A stretch of 29,840 nt of DNA from Rhodococcus rhodnii. GTDB taxonomy: Bacteria; Actinomycetota; Actinomycetes; Mycobacteriales; Pseudonocardiaceae. Below, piece by piece: positions 15,581 to 24,084 of this stretch. The notes below the pieces were generated by a model that worked only from the letters and a program-made list of their open reading frames with translations, ran no database searches and had not been told where the DNA came from. The stretch lies in the NCBI GenBank assembly GCA_000720375.1, contig JOAA01000060.1, forward strand, positions 1 to 29,840, read 5' to 3'. The translations under genes and the position numbers were made by a program. How positions within the stretch are numbered: the stretch's first letter is position 1; each line of letters opens with the position of its first letter.

Positions 15581-15617
15581 GTGGCCTGCGAGCCCGCCAC
15601 ACATGCTCGCAGGCCAC
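15581..15617. repeat. Perfect 12-bp inverted repeat
   Basis: GTGGCCTGCGAG (15581-15592) and CTCGCAGGCCAC (15606-15617) are exact reverse complements across a 13-base loop. It lies 244 bases past the stop of paralogue A and about 400 bases past the end of the convergent paralogue B. It may be a terminator for read-through from either side, or the end of a small lost element. Confidence 0.65.
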
Positions 15618-15811
15618 AATGGACAGGAGCACAGCGGCCGTGGAGGACTGGACCGCACCTCCCGCTTCGCCCTGCGGCCTGTCCCTAGTCGCCAAGCTCG
15701 ACGTTGACGATGTCGACTTGATCCAACTTGACGCTACCCCTGCGCGTCCGGGTCCGGCGCAGTCCACGTTTCGGCTCATGACTCAATAATGTCCGCCACA
15801 GAAATGAACTC

Positions 15812-15829
15812 TTCTCTCTGGAGAGAGAA
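15812..15829. repeat. Purine/pyrimidine palindrome
   Basis: TTCTCTCT and AGAGAGAA are perfect reverse complements separated by GG. The run is unusually poor in GC for this genome. It could be an operator or a terminator-like structure downstream of paralogue B. No gene uses it as an obvious promoter. Confidence 0.4.
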
Positions 15830-16015
15830 TCGACAGTGTTCGCGGAATGACCGTACAAATACGCTGAAACCTCTGGTGGCCCGACGTGGCCTCCGCCTTT
15901 CCATCCTCTCGCGGCTGAGTTCCGCGTTGCATTACTTTTGCCCGCTCGTCGGCTTTCGGCAATATCGACCGGTGGCGCATCGTGTCAGTGACGAAAACTG
16001 GCCACGCACGCCATG

Positions 16016-18112
16016 TCATGGCGGATCGATGCGTCCGGTCAACGCGTAGTCGGCGGCTTCGACGAGCGTGAGCCAGTAGCCGTACTGGAAGGCGTTGGCG
16101 TATTCGTCGTCGCCGCAGATTTGGCGGGCTTGTTTCACGCATGTCTCGTGGTGAGCCATGAAGTAGCTCGAGCCGAACAGGGGGAGACCGAGGTCCTGCC
16201 AGGACCGCTGAGCCGCACCGAGCAGTACGCCTGTCCGTTCCCCTGCGCCTTGTTCGGCCGTGATCCAGGCCAGCAGTTCGAGCGCCAGCGTCATGCCCAT
16301 GGTGTCGTTGAAGGTCTTCTTGAGTCGTAGGCACTCCAGCTCGTGGACTGTGGCCAGGTCCCACTCACCACCCGTCCACTCGGCGAGGGCGAGTGTGTGC
16401 AGCGCGTATGACTGTGCCCAGCATTCACCGTGGTCGTGGCAGACGGCGCGGCAGTCTTCGCACAGATCCACTGCGCGTTCGAGGTTGCCTTGGAACACCC
16501 ATGCGTTTGCGAGCTGAACGCGGGCCAGCAGCGTCAGGCAGTTCAGCTCCTGGTTGGCCTGATGGCCGGCTATCGCGTCCTGGAGCAAGGCCTCGGCGTC
16601 CCGGAAGTCCCCGGTCAGGAGTTTGGCGATGCCGAGCATCTGGGTGCCGTACGCGAGCGCGTGCCGATCGTCCAACTGGCGAGCGAGCGCCAGGCATTGC
16701 GACAACAGTTGCTCTGCAGCGGGCAGGTCGCCTTGGAAGGTGGCGATCCTGGCGTTGACCCACAGTCCTTTGGCCCGCGCCGGTGTCGGTTGCGGGTTGA
16801 GGGCCAGTGCTCGGTCCAGCCAGTAGCGTCCCTCTCGCAAACAGCCGCAGGCCGTCCAGTAGAACCACACGGACGCCGCGATGCGCAGGCCGGTCAGCGC
16901 CGCGGCCGGCTCGGTGAGGTAGGAGTCGAGCGCCGCTCGCACGTTGGCCTGCTCGGCGCGCAGCCGGGCGCACCACTTCACCTGATGAGGACCGAACCAC
17001 TCGCGCTCGCCCTGTTCGGCCAGCCGCAGGTAGTACTGGCAGTACCGGCGCATGATCGTTGTCTTCTCACCGGCTTCACGCAGTTTGTCCAGGCCGTACT
17101 GACGGATCGGCTCCAGCATCCGGTAACGCGCGATGGTGGCGGCGTCGCCGCAGCGGGTGATGATGGATTTGTCGAGCAGTTCGGTTACCACGTCGAGAAT
17201 GGCTGCGGAGGTGATGCCGTTTCCCGTGCCGACCGCGTCGGCCGTATGCAGGTCGAATCCGCCCGCGAAGACTGACGCGCGCATCCACAACCGCTGTGCC
17301 TGATCGGAACACTGGGTGAAGCTCCAGCCGATCGCGGCCTGGAGCGTCTGCAGGCGGGGCACGGCGACCTGGCTTCCCGCGTTCAGGGTGTCCAGGTAGT
17401 CGTCGAGCCGGTCCAGGATCTGGGCGGGGGACAGTGCCCGTACCCGGAGCGCGGCCAGTTCGATCGCCAGCGGCATCCCGTCCAGCCTCCGGCAGAGTCG
17501 TGCGATGGCTGTGCGGTTGCCGGGGTTGAGGGAAAACCCTGGCCGGTTGGCCGTGGCCCGGTCGGCGAACAGGCGCACCGCTTCATCGTGGGCCAGCCCG
17601 CGGCCCGCCCGGCGCGGATCGGAGCCTGGCACGGACAGCGGCGGCACGGTCAGGAGGTGTTCGCCTGGAACCCGGAGCGGCTCTCGGCTGGTGGTCAGGA
17701 TGCGTAGCTTTGGTACAGCCTGCAGGAGCGTGCTCACCAGCGCCGCACAAGCGTCGAGCATGTGCTGACAGTCGTCCAGCACCAGCAGCAGTTGTTTGCC
17801 GTGCAGGTGTTTCGTCAGGGTCGTTACGACAGGCGTGTCTGTCCGATCGCACATGCCCAAGGTGTCGGCGACGGTGTGTGGCAGCAAGTGAGCATCGCCT
17901 ACGGCACCCAGTTCGACCAGCCACGCACCGTCCGCGAAGACGTTACGCAAATGAGTGGCCACGCGCAGAGCGAGGCGTGTCTTGCCAATTCCGGCTGCGC
18001 CGGTCAGCGTGACCAAACGCTGGCAGCGCACGAGCCGTTTCCCCTCAGCGACCAGATGCCGACGGCCCACGAAACTTGTAAGTTCCGCAGGAAGATTGCC
18101 CGATGACCCCAT
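16016..18112 (-). CDS. STAND ATPase paralogue B, lacking the LuxR HTH
   Basis: 698 residues from the ATG at 18112. The N terminus (SSGNLPAELTSFVGRRH) and Walker A GAAGIGKT (38-45) match paralogue A; Walker B is LLLVLDD (108-114), then RILTTSREPLR and [14 protein letters not shown]. The winged-helix and TPR-like parts follow (VWFYWTACGCLREGRYWLDRAL is the shared repeat signature). The protein ends at about the point where paralogues A and D begin their HTH linker (YGYWLTLVEAADYAL plus seven residues). Downstream sequence has no HTH in any frame, so the absence does not look like a recent frameshift. Without a DNA-binding domain it could act by hetero-oligomerising with the HTH-bearing paralogues, or through another partner. 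It is divergent from the truncated copy C. Confidence 0.88.
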   Translation of the reverse strand: MGSSGNLPAELTSFVGRRHLVAEGKRLVRCQRLVTLTGAAGIGKTRLALRVATHLRNVFADGAWLVELGAVGDAHLLPHTVADTLGMCDRTDTPVVTTLTKHLHGKQLLLVLDDCQHMLDACAALVSTLLQAVPKLRILTTSREPLRVPGEHLLTVPPLSVPGSDPRRAGRGLAHDEAVRLFADRATANRPGFSLNPGNRTAIARLCRRLDGMPLAIELAALRVRALSPAQILDRLDDYLDTLNAGSQVAVPRLQTLQAAIGWSFTQCSDQAQRLWMRASVFAGGFDLHTADAVGTGNGITSAAILDVVTELLDKSIITRCGDAATIARYRMLEPIRQYGLDKLREAGEKTTIMRRYCQYYLRLAEQGEREWFGPHQVKWCARLRAEQANVRAALDSYLTEPAAALTGLRIAASVWFYWTACGCLREGRYWLDRALALNPQPTPARAKGLWVNARIATFQGDLPAAEQLLSQCLALARQLDDRHALAYGTQMLGIAKLLTGDFRDAEALLQDAIAGHQANQELNCLTLLARVQLANAWVFQGNLERAVDLCEDCRAVCHDHGECWAQSYALHTLALAEWTGGEWDLATVHELECLRLKKTFNDTMGMTLALELLAWITAEQGAGERTGVLLGAAQRSWQDLGLPLFGSSYFMAHHETCVKQARQICGDDEYANAFQYGYWLTLVEAADYALTGRIDPP

Positions 18113-18125
18113 GGCTGGAGATTAA

Positions 18126-19430
18126 CCCTGCGATGCAGAGCGAAACCCGCCACGGGCGGGCGCGGATGGCGCTTACTGGACAAAGTCATTTCTGGCCGAG
18201 CAGGCTGACGCGGACTCGGGTAGCTCTCGTCAGGATGAGTGGGCCGAGCGCCTGCGTGTCGAGCGGGCCAACCTCATCGCGGCGCTGGAGTACTCCCTGG
18301 CTGTTCCCGGCCAGCAGCGGGACGGCCTGCGGCTGGGCGCGGCCCTGTGGTTTTACTGGATCGCCTGCGGGTTCGTCCGCGACGGCCGGTACTGGCTCGA
18401 CCGGGCGCTGGCGGCGGACCCGGCACCCAGCCGGGAGCGCGCGAGGGCGCTATGGATCAATGGATGGATCGCCTTGGTGCAGGGAGACGACCAGGCCGCT
18501 CTGGCTCTGCTGGAAGAAAGCCGGAACCTCGCCCAGGAGCTGGGCGAGGATACTCTCCTGGCGTATTCGATCCAGTCTCTCGGCTGGGCGAAAGTGGTGA
18601 CCGGCGACCTGCCGGAGGCGATTGCTCTCATTGATCGTGCCCTGACTCGCCACCGGGCATCCGACCGCTGGACCGCCCCCGCATTGGCCATCTTCCCGAT
18701 GCGGGAGATGGCCGCCGGCCTGGCCGGAGACACCGGCCAGGCCATGGCGCTGCTCGATGAGTGCCGGAACATGTGCGCACGGCTGGGGGAACGCTGGGTC
18801 TTGTCTTGGGCGCTGGGTAATGTCGGCATCGCATGGTGGGCAGCGGGAAACCGCCAGCAAGCGTTGGTTTGCCTGTGTGATGCCCTCCGCGTCAAGCGTC
18901 ACGTGATCGACCAGTTTGGCTACGCGGTCTGTGTCGATCTGCTGTCGTGGGTCGCCGCCGCGGAGGGTGACTGGACTCGGGCGGCCGTGCTGCAGGGGGC
19001 GGCGAACAAGATGTGGGAGTCGATCGGCACGCCGTTGGGGGGCTTTGCCGACTTGATCGACGAGGGCACGGAATGGCGAACGGGGACTCGCGGGACTCTC
19101 GGTGAACGCACCTACCAGACCGCCGCCGAGCACGGCGCAGGGATGCCCACAGAGGAGGTCATCGCTTACGTCCTGGGTGAAAAACCGCCCACACCCACGG
19201 CTGGCCCTGCCGAAACGCCGGCGGCCACGCCGGGGTTGACGAAACGGGAGTGGGAGGTCGCCACCCTGATCGCCCAAGGATTGACGAACAGGGAGATCGC
19301 CGACCGATTGGTGATTGCCCAACGCACCGCCGAAGGCCACGTCGAACGCATCCTGGCCAAGCTCGGTTTCACCAAACGCGTCCAGATCGTCGCATGGATG
19401 GCTGGACAGCGAGAGCTCCCAGCTCCCTGA
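18126..19430 (+). pseudogene. STAND/LuxR paralogue C, N-terminal half deleted
   Basis: The frame is open from 18126 (after a TAA at 18123) to 19430 but has no convincing start codon. Homology to paralogue A begins at once, within the TPR region: ERLRVERANLIAALEYS, then LWFYWIACGFVRDGRYWLDRAL. It continues through a complete LuxR HTH at the C terminus (LTKREWEVATLIAQGLTNREIA, then [19 protein letters not shown]). About 400 residues with the ATPase and winged helix are missing. The deleted end abuts the start of the divergent paralogue B. It may be a pseudogene, or the HTH could still be made from an internal TTG near 18474. The last 60 bases of the HTH region are identical to those in paralogue D. 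Confidence 0.82.
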
Positions 19431-19520
19431 ACGCAGACGCCACTGGCCTGAAGTCGGCATTGGCCGGTATGCGTCAGGGCCCGAGGTTGACGGGGTGTCG
19501 TTGTTATTGATGCTGGGCTG

Positions 19521-21872
19521 GTGGGTGGCAACTCACCGTGGTCGCGAGGGGGGAACCTCCCGGCGGAGCTGAGCAGTTTTGTGGGGCGCCGTCGGGAGGT
19601 TTCCGCTGCGAGGCGGTTGTTGTCGTCGACGCGGTTGTTGACGTTGACCGGTCCGGGTGGGGTGGGCAAGACCCAGCTGGGGCTGCGGGTGGCCAGGCAG
19701 GCGCGGCGGGCGTTCGTGGATGGTGTGTGGCTGGTCGAGCTGGCCGCGTTGCAGGATCCGGCGCTGCTGGCCCAGGCGGTGGCGGATGCGTTGGGGTTGC
19801 GTGATCAGTCCAGCCGTTCGCCGTTGGCGGTGGTGGCGGATCACCTCCGGGACAAGCAGGTGCTTCTTGTCCTGGACAACTGCGAGCACCTGGTGCAGGC
19901 GTGTGGCCCGGTGGTGGCCAAGCTGCTCGGGGCGGCCAGAGGGCTGCGGGTTCTGGCCACCAGCCGTCAGTTGCTGCGGGTGGAGGGTGAGCACGTCCTG
20001 CCGGTCGATCCGTTGTCGGTGCCGGACCCCGAACGCCTGGCACCGGATCTGAACGTCCACGCCTATGAGGCGGTGCGGTTGTTCGCCGAGCGGGCGGCGG
20101 CAGTCGTGCCGGGGTTCGAAGTCCACGTCGGCAATCGGGCGGCGGTGGTGGAGATCTGCCATCGGCTGGATGGGATGCCGTTGGCGATCGAGCTGGCCGC
20201 AGCCCGGCTGCGAGCGCTGTCGCCGGCACAGCTCCTGCGGCGGCTGGACGACCGGTTCCGGCTGCTGGTCGGGGGCAGCTGCTCCAGACTGCCCCGCCAC
20301 CAAACGTTGCGGACGACGATCGACTGGAGCTTCGAGCTGTGCACGCCGGAGGAACAGACCCTGTGGGCGTGGGCGTCGGTGTTCGCCGGGGGGTTCGATC
20401 TCGACGCGGCGGAGGCGGTCTGTGGTGGTGGGGTCGGCCGGGGGCAGGTGTTCGACCTGGTGACTGGGCTGGTGGACAAGTCCATCCTGACCGGAGCGGA
20501 CCACGGCCTCCGCGTGCGCTACCGGATGCTGGACACCATCCGTCACTACGGGCAGGACAGGCTGCGCGAGGCGGGTGAGGAAGCCGTGCTGCGCGAGCGG
20601 CACCGGGACTACTACCTCGGTCTGGCCGAACGGGGCGCAACCGAGTGGTTCGGCCCCGACCAGGTCGAGGTGTTCCGGCGCACCGAGCGGGAGCACGCCA
20701 ACCTGCGCGTCGCCCTGGACTTCTGCCTGAGCACGCCGGGTGAAACCCAGGCCGGTTTGCACATGGCCGCGGCGCTGCACTTCTACTGGGTCGACTGCGG
20801 TTTTGTGGCCGAGGGACGCCACTGGCTCGACCGGGCACTCGCCCTCGGCACCGAGCTCACCACGCTGCGGGCCAAGGCACTGTTCGCCAACGCCCACCTC
20901 CTCCTCATACAGGGCGACCGGGCCGGGGTCGACAGGGCGGAGGAGTGCTGCGTGCTGGCACGGCAGCACGGAGACGAGCGCACACTCGCGTACGGCACCA
21001 TGGTGAGGGGAGGAGCCGCCATGCTCGGCGGCGATTATCCGCGTGCGGATGCTCTGCTCGAGGAGGCGCTGGCTCGCTTCGAGGTTCTCGGCGAGGTGAC
21101 CACCAACGTGATCCTTGCTCGTGTCTTCAGGGCGTTCACGGCCGAGTACACCGGAGATCACGCCCGGGCGGTGGCACTCGCGCGGCAAGCCTGCGCGATC
21201 TGCGAACCGCATGGCGAGCAGTCGGGTTATTCCTTTGCGCTCTATGCGCTTGCCCTGGCCAAGATGCCCCAGGGCGACCTCGAACAGGCGACCAAACACG
21301 CGCAGGAATCGTTGCGCCTCAAGAAGAGCTTCAACGACCTTCTGGGCATGGCGTTGGTCGTCGACCTGCTGGCCTGGATCGCGGCCGCGGCCGGCGACGG
21401 TGCGCGGGCGGCGATGTTGCTCGGCGCGGTTCAGCAGATCTGGGCCTCGATCGGTGGGCAGCTCCGGATGGGTACCCAGAACGTGATTGCTCCGCATGAG
21501 TCGTGCGAGCGGCAAGCCCGTCAAGTCCTCGGTGATCGTGCCTTCGAGACTGCCTTCGCGCGCGGTGCCGACCTCGGCCTCGAAGAAGCGGTCGCCTACG
21601 CGCTCGGCGAGGAACCGGAGTCCGCAGCCGCGAGGGGCACTGGGGCAATGTGTACGGGGGAGGTGTCGTTGACCCGGCGGGAACACCAGGTCGCCGAGCT
21701 GGTCGCGCATGGGCTGACCAACAAACAGATCGCGGACCGGCTGGTGATCGCCCAGCGCACGGCGGAAGGCCACGTCGAACGCATCCTGGCCAAGCTCGGT
21801 TTCACCAAACGCGTCCAGATCGTCACCTGGATGGCCGAACAGCGGGAAGCCGAGGCACGTGACTACCCGTAA
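19521..21872 (+). CDS. STAND ATPase / LuxR-type regulator, paralogue D (full length)
   Basis: 783 residues from the GTG at 19521; the ribosome site is weak. [18 protein letters not shown] leads to Walker A GPGGVGKT (44-51), Walker B LLVLDN (115-120), ATSRQLLR and [14 protein letters not shown]. Winged-helix and TPR-like repeats follow ([22 protein letters not shown]). The LuxR HTH starts at about residue 717 ([22 protein letters not shown]) and reaches nearly to the C terminus. It is closest to paralogue A in the ATPase part and to C in the HTH. The frame antiparallel to this gene is open for most of its length, which is a codon-bias shadow. It converges with a DUF190 gene, with a single base between the two stop codons. 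Confidence 0.92.
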   Translation: MGGNSPWSRGGNLPAELSSFVGRRREVSAARRLLSSTRLLTLTGPGGVGKTQLGLRVARQARRAFVDGVWLVELAALQDPALLAQAVADALGLRDQSSRSPLAVVADHLRDKQVLLVLDNCEHLVQACGPVVAKLLGAARGLRVLATSRQLLRVEGEHVLPVDPLSVPDPERLAPDLNVHAYEAVRLFAERAAAVVPGFEVHVGNRAAVVEICHRLDGMPLAIELAAARLRALSPAQLLRRLDDRFRLLVGGSCSRLPRHQTLRTTIDWSFELCTPEEQTLWAWASVFAGGFDLDAAEAVCGGGVGRGQVFDLVTGLVDKSILTGADHGLRVRYRMLDTIRHYGQDRLREAGEEAVLRERHRDYYLGLAERGATEWFGPDQVEVFRRTEREHANLRVALDFCLSTPGETQAGLHMAAALHFYWVDCGFVAEGRHWLDRALALGTELTTLRAKALFANAHLLLIQGDRAGVDRAEECCVLARQHGDERTLAYGTMVRGGAAMLGGDYPRADALLEEALARFEVLGEVTTNVILARVFRAFTAEYTGDHARAVALARQACAICEPHGEQSGYSFALYALALAKMPQGDLEQATKHAQESLRLKKSFNDLLGMALVVDLLAWIAAAAGDGARAAMLLGAVQQIWASIGGQLRMGTQNVIAPHESCERQARQVLGDRAFETAFARGADLGLEEAVAYALGEEPESAAARGTGAMCTGEVSLTRREHQVAELVAHGLTNKQIADRLVIAQRTAEGHVERILAKLGFTKRVQIVTWMAEQREAEARDYP

Positions 21873-21873
21873 G

Positions 21874-22341
21874 TCAGGTCGGACATCCTGCAACATCCCA
21901 GCAGAGACCACCAGTTTTGTCGGTCGTCGGCGACAGGTGTCCGATCGGGTATCGCAGGGACGCCCCGATCGCGGCGCTGAGGAAGACCAGGGGAGCGGTT
22001 ATGAGGTCGATTTCCCGGTGTAGCGCAGGACGTCGGACCTCGTCGAGGCAGACCATGCCTTCGGTGACCAGTTCGTCGAGCAGCGGCAGGAAGCCGCGGA
22101 TGCGGTCTTCACTGTCCACAATGGCTACGGCGATCGGCAGGTTGTCGGCGAGCTCGATTGACCGCGTGGTGTGGACACGGCCGGTGGCGCCGTACCCTTC
22201 GCAGCCGCGCAGCACGGTGGCACCGGCGAGGCCTGTTTCATGGGCGCGTGTCACGATCTCGTGGTACAGCGGCTTGTGGTGCCAGTAGTCGTCTTCTCCG
22301 ATGAGGACGGTGAGCCGGTATACGTGTCTGGTCAGGTGCAT
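21874..22341 (-). CDS. DUF190 protein running into a CrcB/Fluc-like remnant
   Basis: 155 residues from the ATG at 22341, with GGAAA upstream. Residues 7-102 are a standard DUF190 domain (PII-like fold): [42 protein letters not shown] and [25 protein letters not shown]. The family usually ends near residue 110. Here residues 118-136 read [19 protein letters not shown], which matches the first helix of the CrcB/Fluc fluoride channel (GAxxRY motif), and then unrelated residues run to the stop. DUF190 and crcB genes are frequent neighbours. I infer that a following crcB was cut away and its stub fused in frame. Function of the DUF190 part: probable regulatory partner of an ion transporter. Confidence 0.78.
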   Translation of the reverse strand: MHLTRHVYRLTVLIGEDDYWHHKPLYHEIVTRAHETGLAGATVLRGCEGYGATGRVHTTRSIELADNLPIAVAIVDSEDRIRGFLPLLDELVTEGMVCLDEVRRPALHREIDLITAPLVFLSAAIGASLRYPIGHLSPTTDKTGGLCWDVAGCPT

Positions 22342-22522
22342 CTCACGTTTCCGTTGCTGGTATTCGGTAGTGGCCGCGCTGGAGCAGGCTGCGCTGGTTC
22401 TCCGAGGCGGGAGCGGCGAGCCCCACCGCTGCTGATGGTCACGACACCGTGGATGCTGGCTGGTGTACGCCGGTTCACTGCTGGTCCTCGCTTGGTTATC
22501 AGGTCCGATGAAAGCCACGGCG

Positions 22523-22861
22523 TCACCGCTTCCCGGTGGCGTGCCGCACGACGTCGACCTCCTCTATGGTCACCAGGCCATCGATCTCAAGCTGGTCTAG
22601 TTGCGGCAGGAATTCCCGGATACGGTCTGGGGTGTCGATGATGACGATCAGCAGCGGCAGGTCGCTACCTAACAGCGTGAGAAGGCGCGGGGTGTGAATA
22701 CGGGAGGTGGCGCCGTAGCCTTCGATGCCCCGGATGACTGTGGCGCCGACGAGACCGGCCTTGTGTGCGCGGTGCACGATCTCGGTGGACAGTGGCTTGT
22801 GCTGCCACGTGTCGCCCTCACCGACGAAGATTGACAGTCGGAGTGCGCGTCCGATCACCAT
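22523..22861 (-). CDS. DUF190 domain protein (PII-like)
   Basis: 112 residues from the ATG at 22861, with GAGG 7 bases upstream; an upstream ATG at 22918 would add 19 residues. The full DUF190 domain is present: [84 protein letters not shown]. It keeps the normal family length and end, unlike its neighbour. The two DUF190 genes are in tandem, 181 bases apart, downstream of a broken cation:proton antiporter. DUF190 proteins are trimeric PII-like folds thought to sense a ligand or regulate adjacent channels such as CrcB. Role here inferred from neighbours only. Confidence 0.86.
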   Translation of the reverse strand: MVIGRALRLSIFVGEGDTWQHKPLSTEIVHRAHKAGLVGATVIRGIEGYGATSRIHTPRLLTLLGSDLPLLIVIIDTPDRIREFLPQLDQLEIDGLVTIEEVDVVRHATGKR

Positions 22862-23013
22862 GCGTACGGCCTCGGTCTTGAACTCAGCCGAAACTTCCGT
22901 CGACGCTGAAGCATCCATATCTCCGATCCAGTTACTCGACCTTAAACGGGTAACTATCCGAAACATCAGGGCTGGTCATGTTTGCTGATTTCTTTCCTTC
23001 GACGTTGATAGCC

Positions 23014-23709
23014 TTAGTGTGTTGTGTTAGCCGTCTGGCCGATGTTCGCGGTGTTTGTTCTTACTGAAATCGTCGTTCGTGTAGAACTGGTGACCGCGAG
23101 TTCCGACAGGAAAGCGTGCTGTAACCAGAGGCCCGAGAACTGCGATGTAAGGATGGAAAGCAGTACCAGGATTGTGAAGAAGTTTTTGTTGATCACGCCG
23201 GCTGACAGGGTTACGGTCGCGAGGACAATGCCCGGTCCGCCTCGAGCGTTCAAGGCGGCCGCGAGGTGGCAGGCAAGGCGATTGCTTTCGCCGGCCAGTC
23301 GGGCGCCGAGCCATACGCTCGCCGTCTTGGTAACGGAGGCGAACGTCAAGAATCCCAGGAAGAGTGGGATTGCGAAGTGATGCACCAGGTCGAGCTGTAA
23401 TCCGACGGTGGCGAAGTACAGTGGGATGAACAGGGCGAGTGAAAACTTCTTTATCACATCCCACGCCAGGTCAATCTCATGACGGCGTAGCGAGTCCCTT
23501 TCATCGCCATCGGCTCGTGCGGTGGCGACACCGGCAAGTACGGCGCCGAATATGGGATTAATGCCGAGCAGTACGCAGATCAACACGATCCCGAGTAGGA
23601 ACATGAGTCTGAACGCGGTAGGGCTGCGCTGTTCGACGAAGTTTCATTTGCGTCTGGCCAGCGCGGCGAACATTGACTTGCCCGATGGTATCAGGATTCC
23701 AAAACCAGA
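23014..23709 (-). pseudogene. Cation:proton antiporter (CPA2/Kef type), C-terminal part, decayed
   Basis: Only about the last half of a protein of usually 400-450 residues remains. From 23604 the frame is intact: FLLGIVLICVLLGINPIFGAVLAGV, LALFIPLYFATVGLQLDL, LNARGGPGIVLATVTLSAG and LLSILTSQFSGLWLQ are CPA2 membrane segments. The homology continues upstream of that ATG (NFVEQRSPTAFRL), interrupted by an in-frame TGA at 23644-23646 preceded by SMFAALARRK, where relatives would be expected to have a sense codon. A TAG at 23710 closes the frame further up. The N-terminal half is not recognisable in one frame. CPA2 proteins exchange K+ or Na+ for protons; this copy is unlikely to work unless the short C-terminal piece is made. 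Confidence 0.75.
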
Positions 23710-24084
23710 CTAGCGACGACATAGTATGCTGCCATGACGGTCGTTGTTTGCTGTGGCAGTAGCGAGGGTAAGCCGAACGCGGTGCCAGATTCGGTTTGGG
23801 GCAGCGCACATTCGTGTCGCCGACGGGGCAGTTTCCCGCCCGCCGTCCACCCTGGCGGTCTTGGCGCTTTGTTGCCCCGCTCCAGATCCCACACCACCAG
23901 AAGAAACGCGGGATCGGCGACAAGGTTGAACAGATCATCGAACCTGCGATGAGGATCATCATGAGCCCCAACGGTGCAGTTTGGCCTGGATCTTCAGTAC
24001 CCACCACGAGACCACGGACAAACCCTCAGTTGGCGTAACAGTCCGGTATTCGCCTCCGGCTTTGGTTTGGGAAGGAAGTGCGGG
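23710..24084. other. 375-base stretch without a supported gene
   Basis: This stretch lies upstream of the broken antiporter and downstream of the haloperoxidase-like gene, both on the minus strand. Minus-strand frames contain isolated hydrophobic pieces (APLGLMMILIAGSMI and AAYYVVASLVLES) in different frames. They could be eroded transmembrane helices of the antiporter, but I cannot align them with confidence. No clear promoter, terminator or repeat was seen. Confidence 0.4.

Larger units (their letters stand above)
15338..16015. other. 678-base gap with possible decayed gene fragments
   Basis: No intact gene is supported here. On the minus strand, 15473-15538 reads SFSVVLRDLTTGAATEIHG, which resembles the first strand of class-A-beta-lactamase-like serine hydrolases (V.VxDxxTG). 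It is not followed by the SxxK region and would be a remnant at best. A separate minus-strand frame (15552-15779) contains a signal-like STAAVLLSIVAC. The segment 15790-15960 is less GC-rich than its surroundings. On the minus strand downstream of paralogue B there is no LuxR HTH in any frame that I could find. Confidence 0.4.

Noticed and set aside
16016..18112. Explaining the missing HTH of paralogue B by a recent frameshift
   Set aside because: The DNA after its stop has no HTH-like sequence in any minus-strand frame that I examined.
19533..21911. A 792-residue minus-strand open frame antiparallel to paralogue D
   Set aside because: It mirrors the clear STAND-LuxR gene and is rich in Gln/His/Arg/Pro, as expected for the reverse shadow of high-GC codons. 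No domain is visible.
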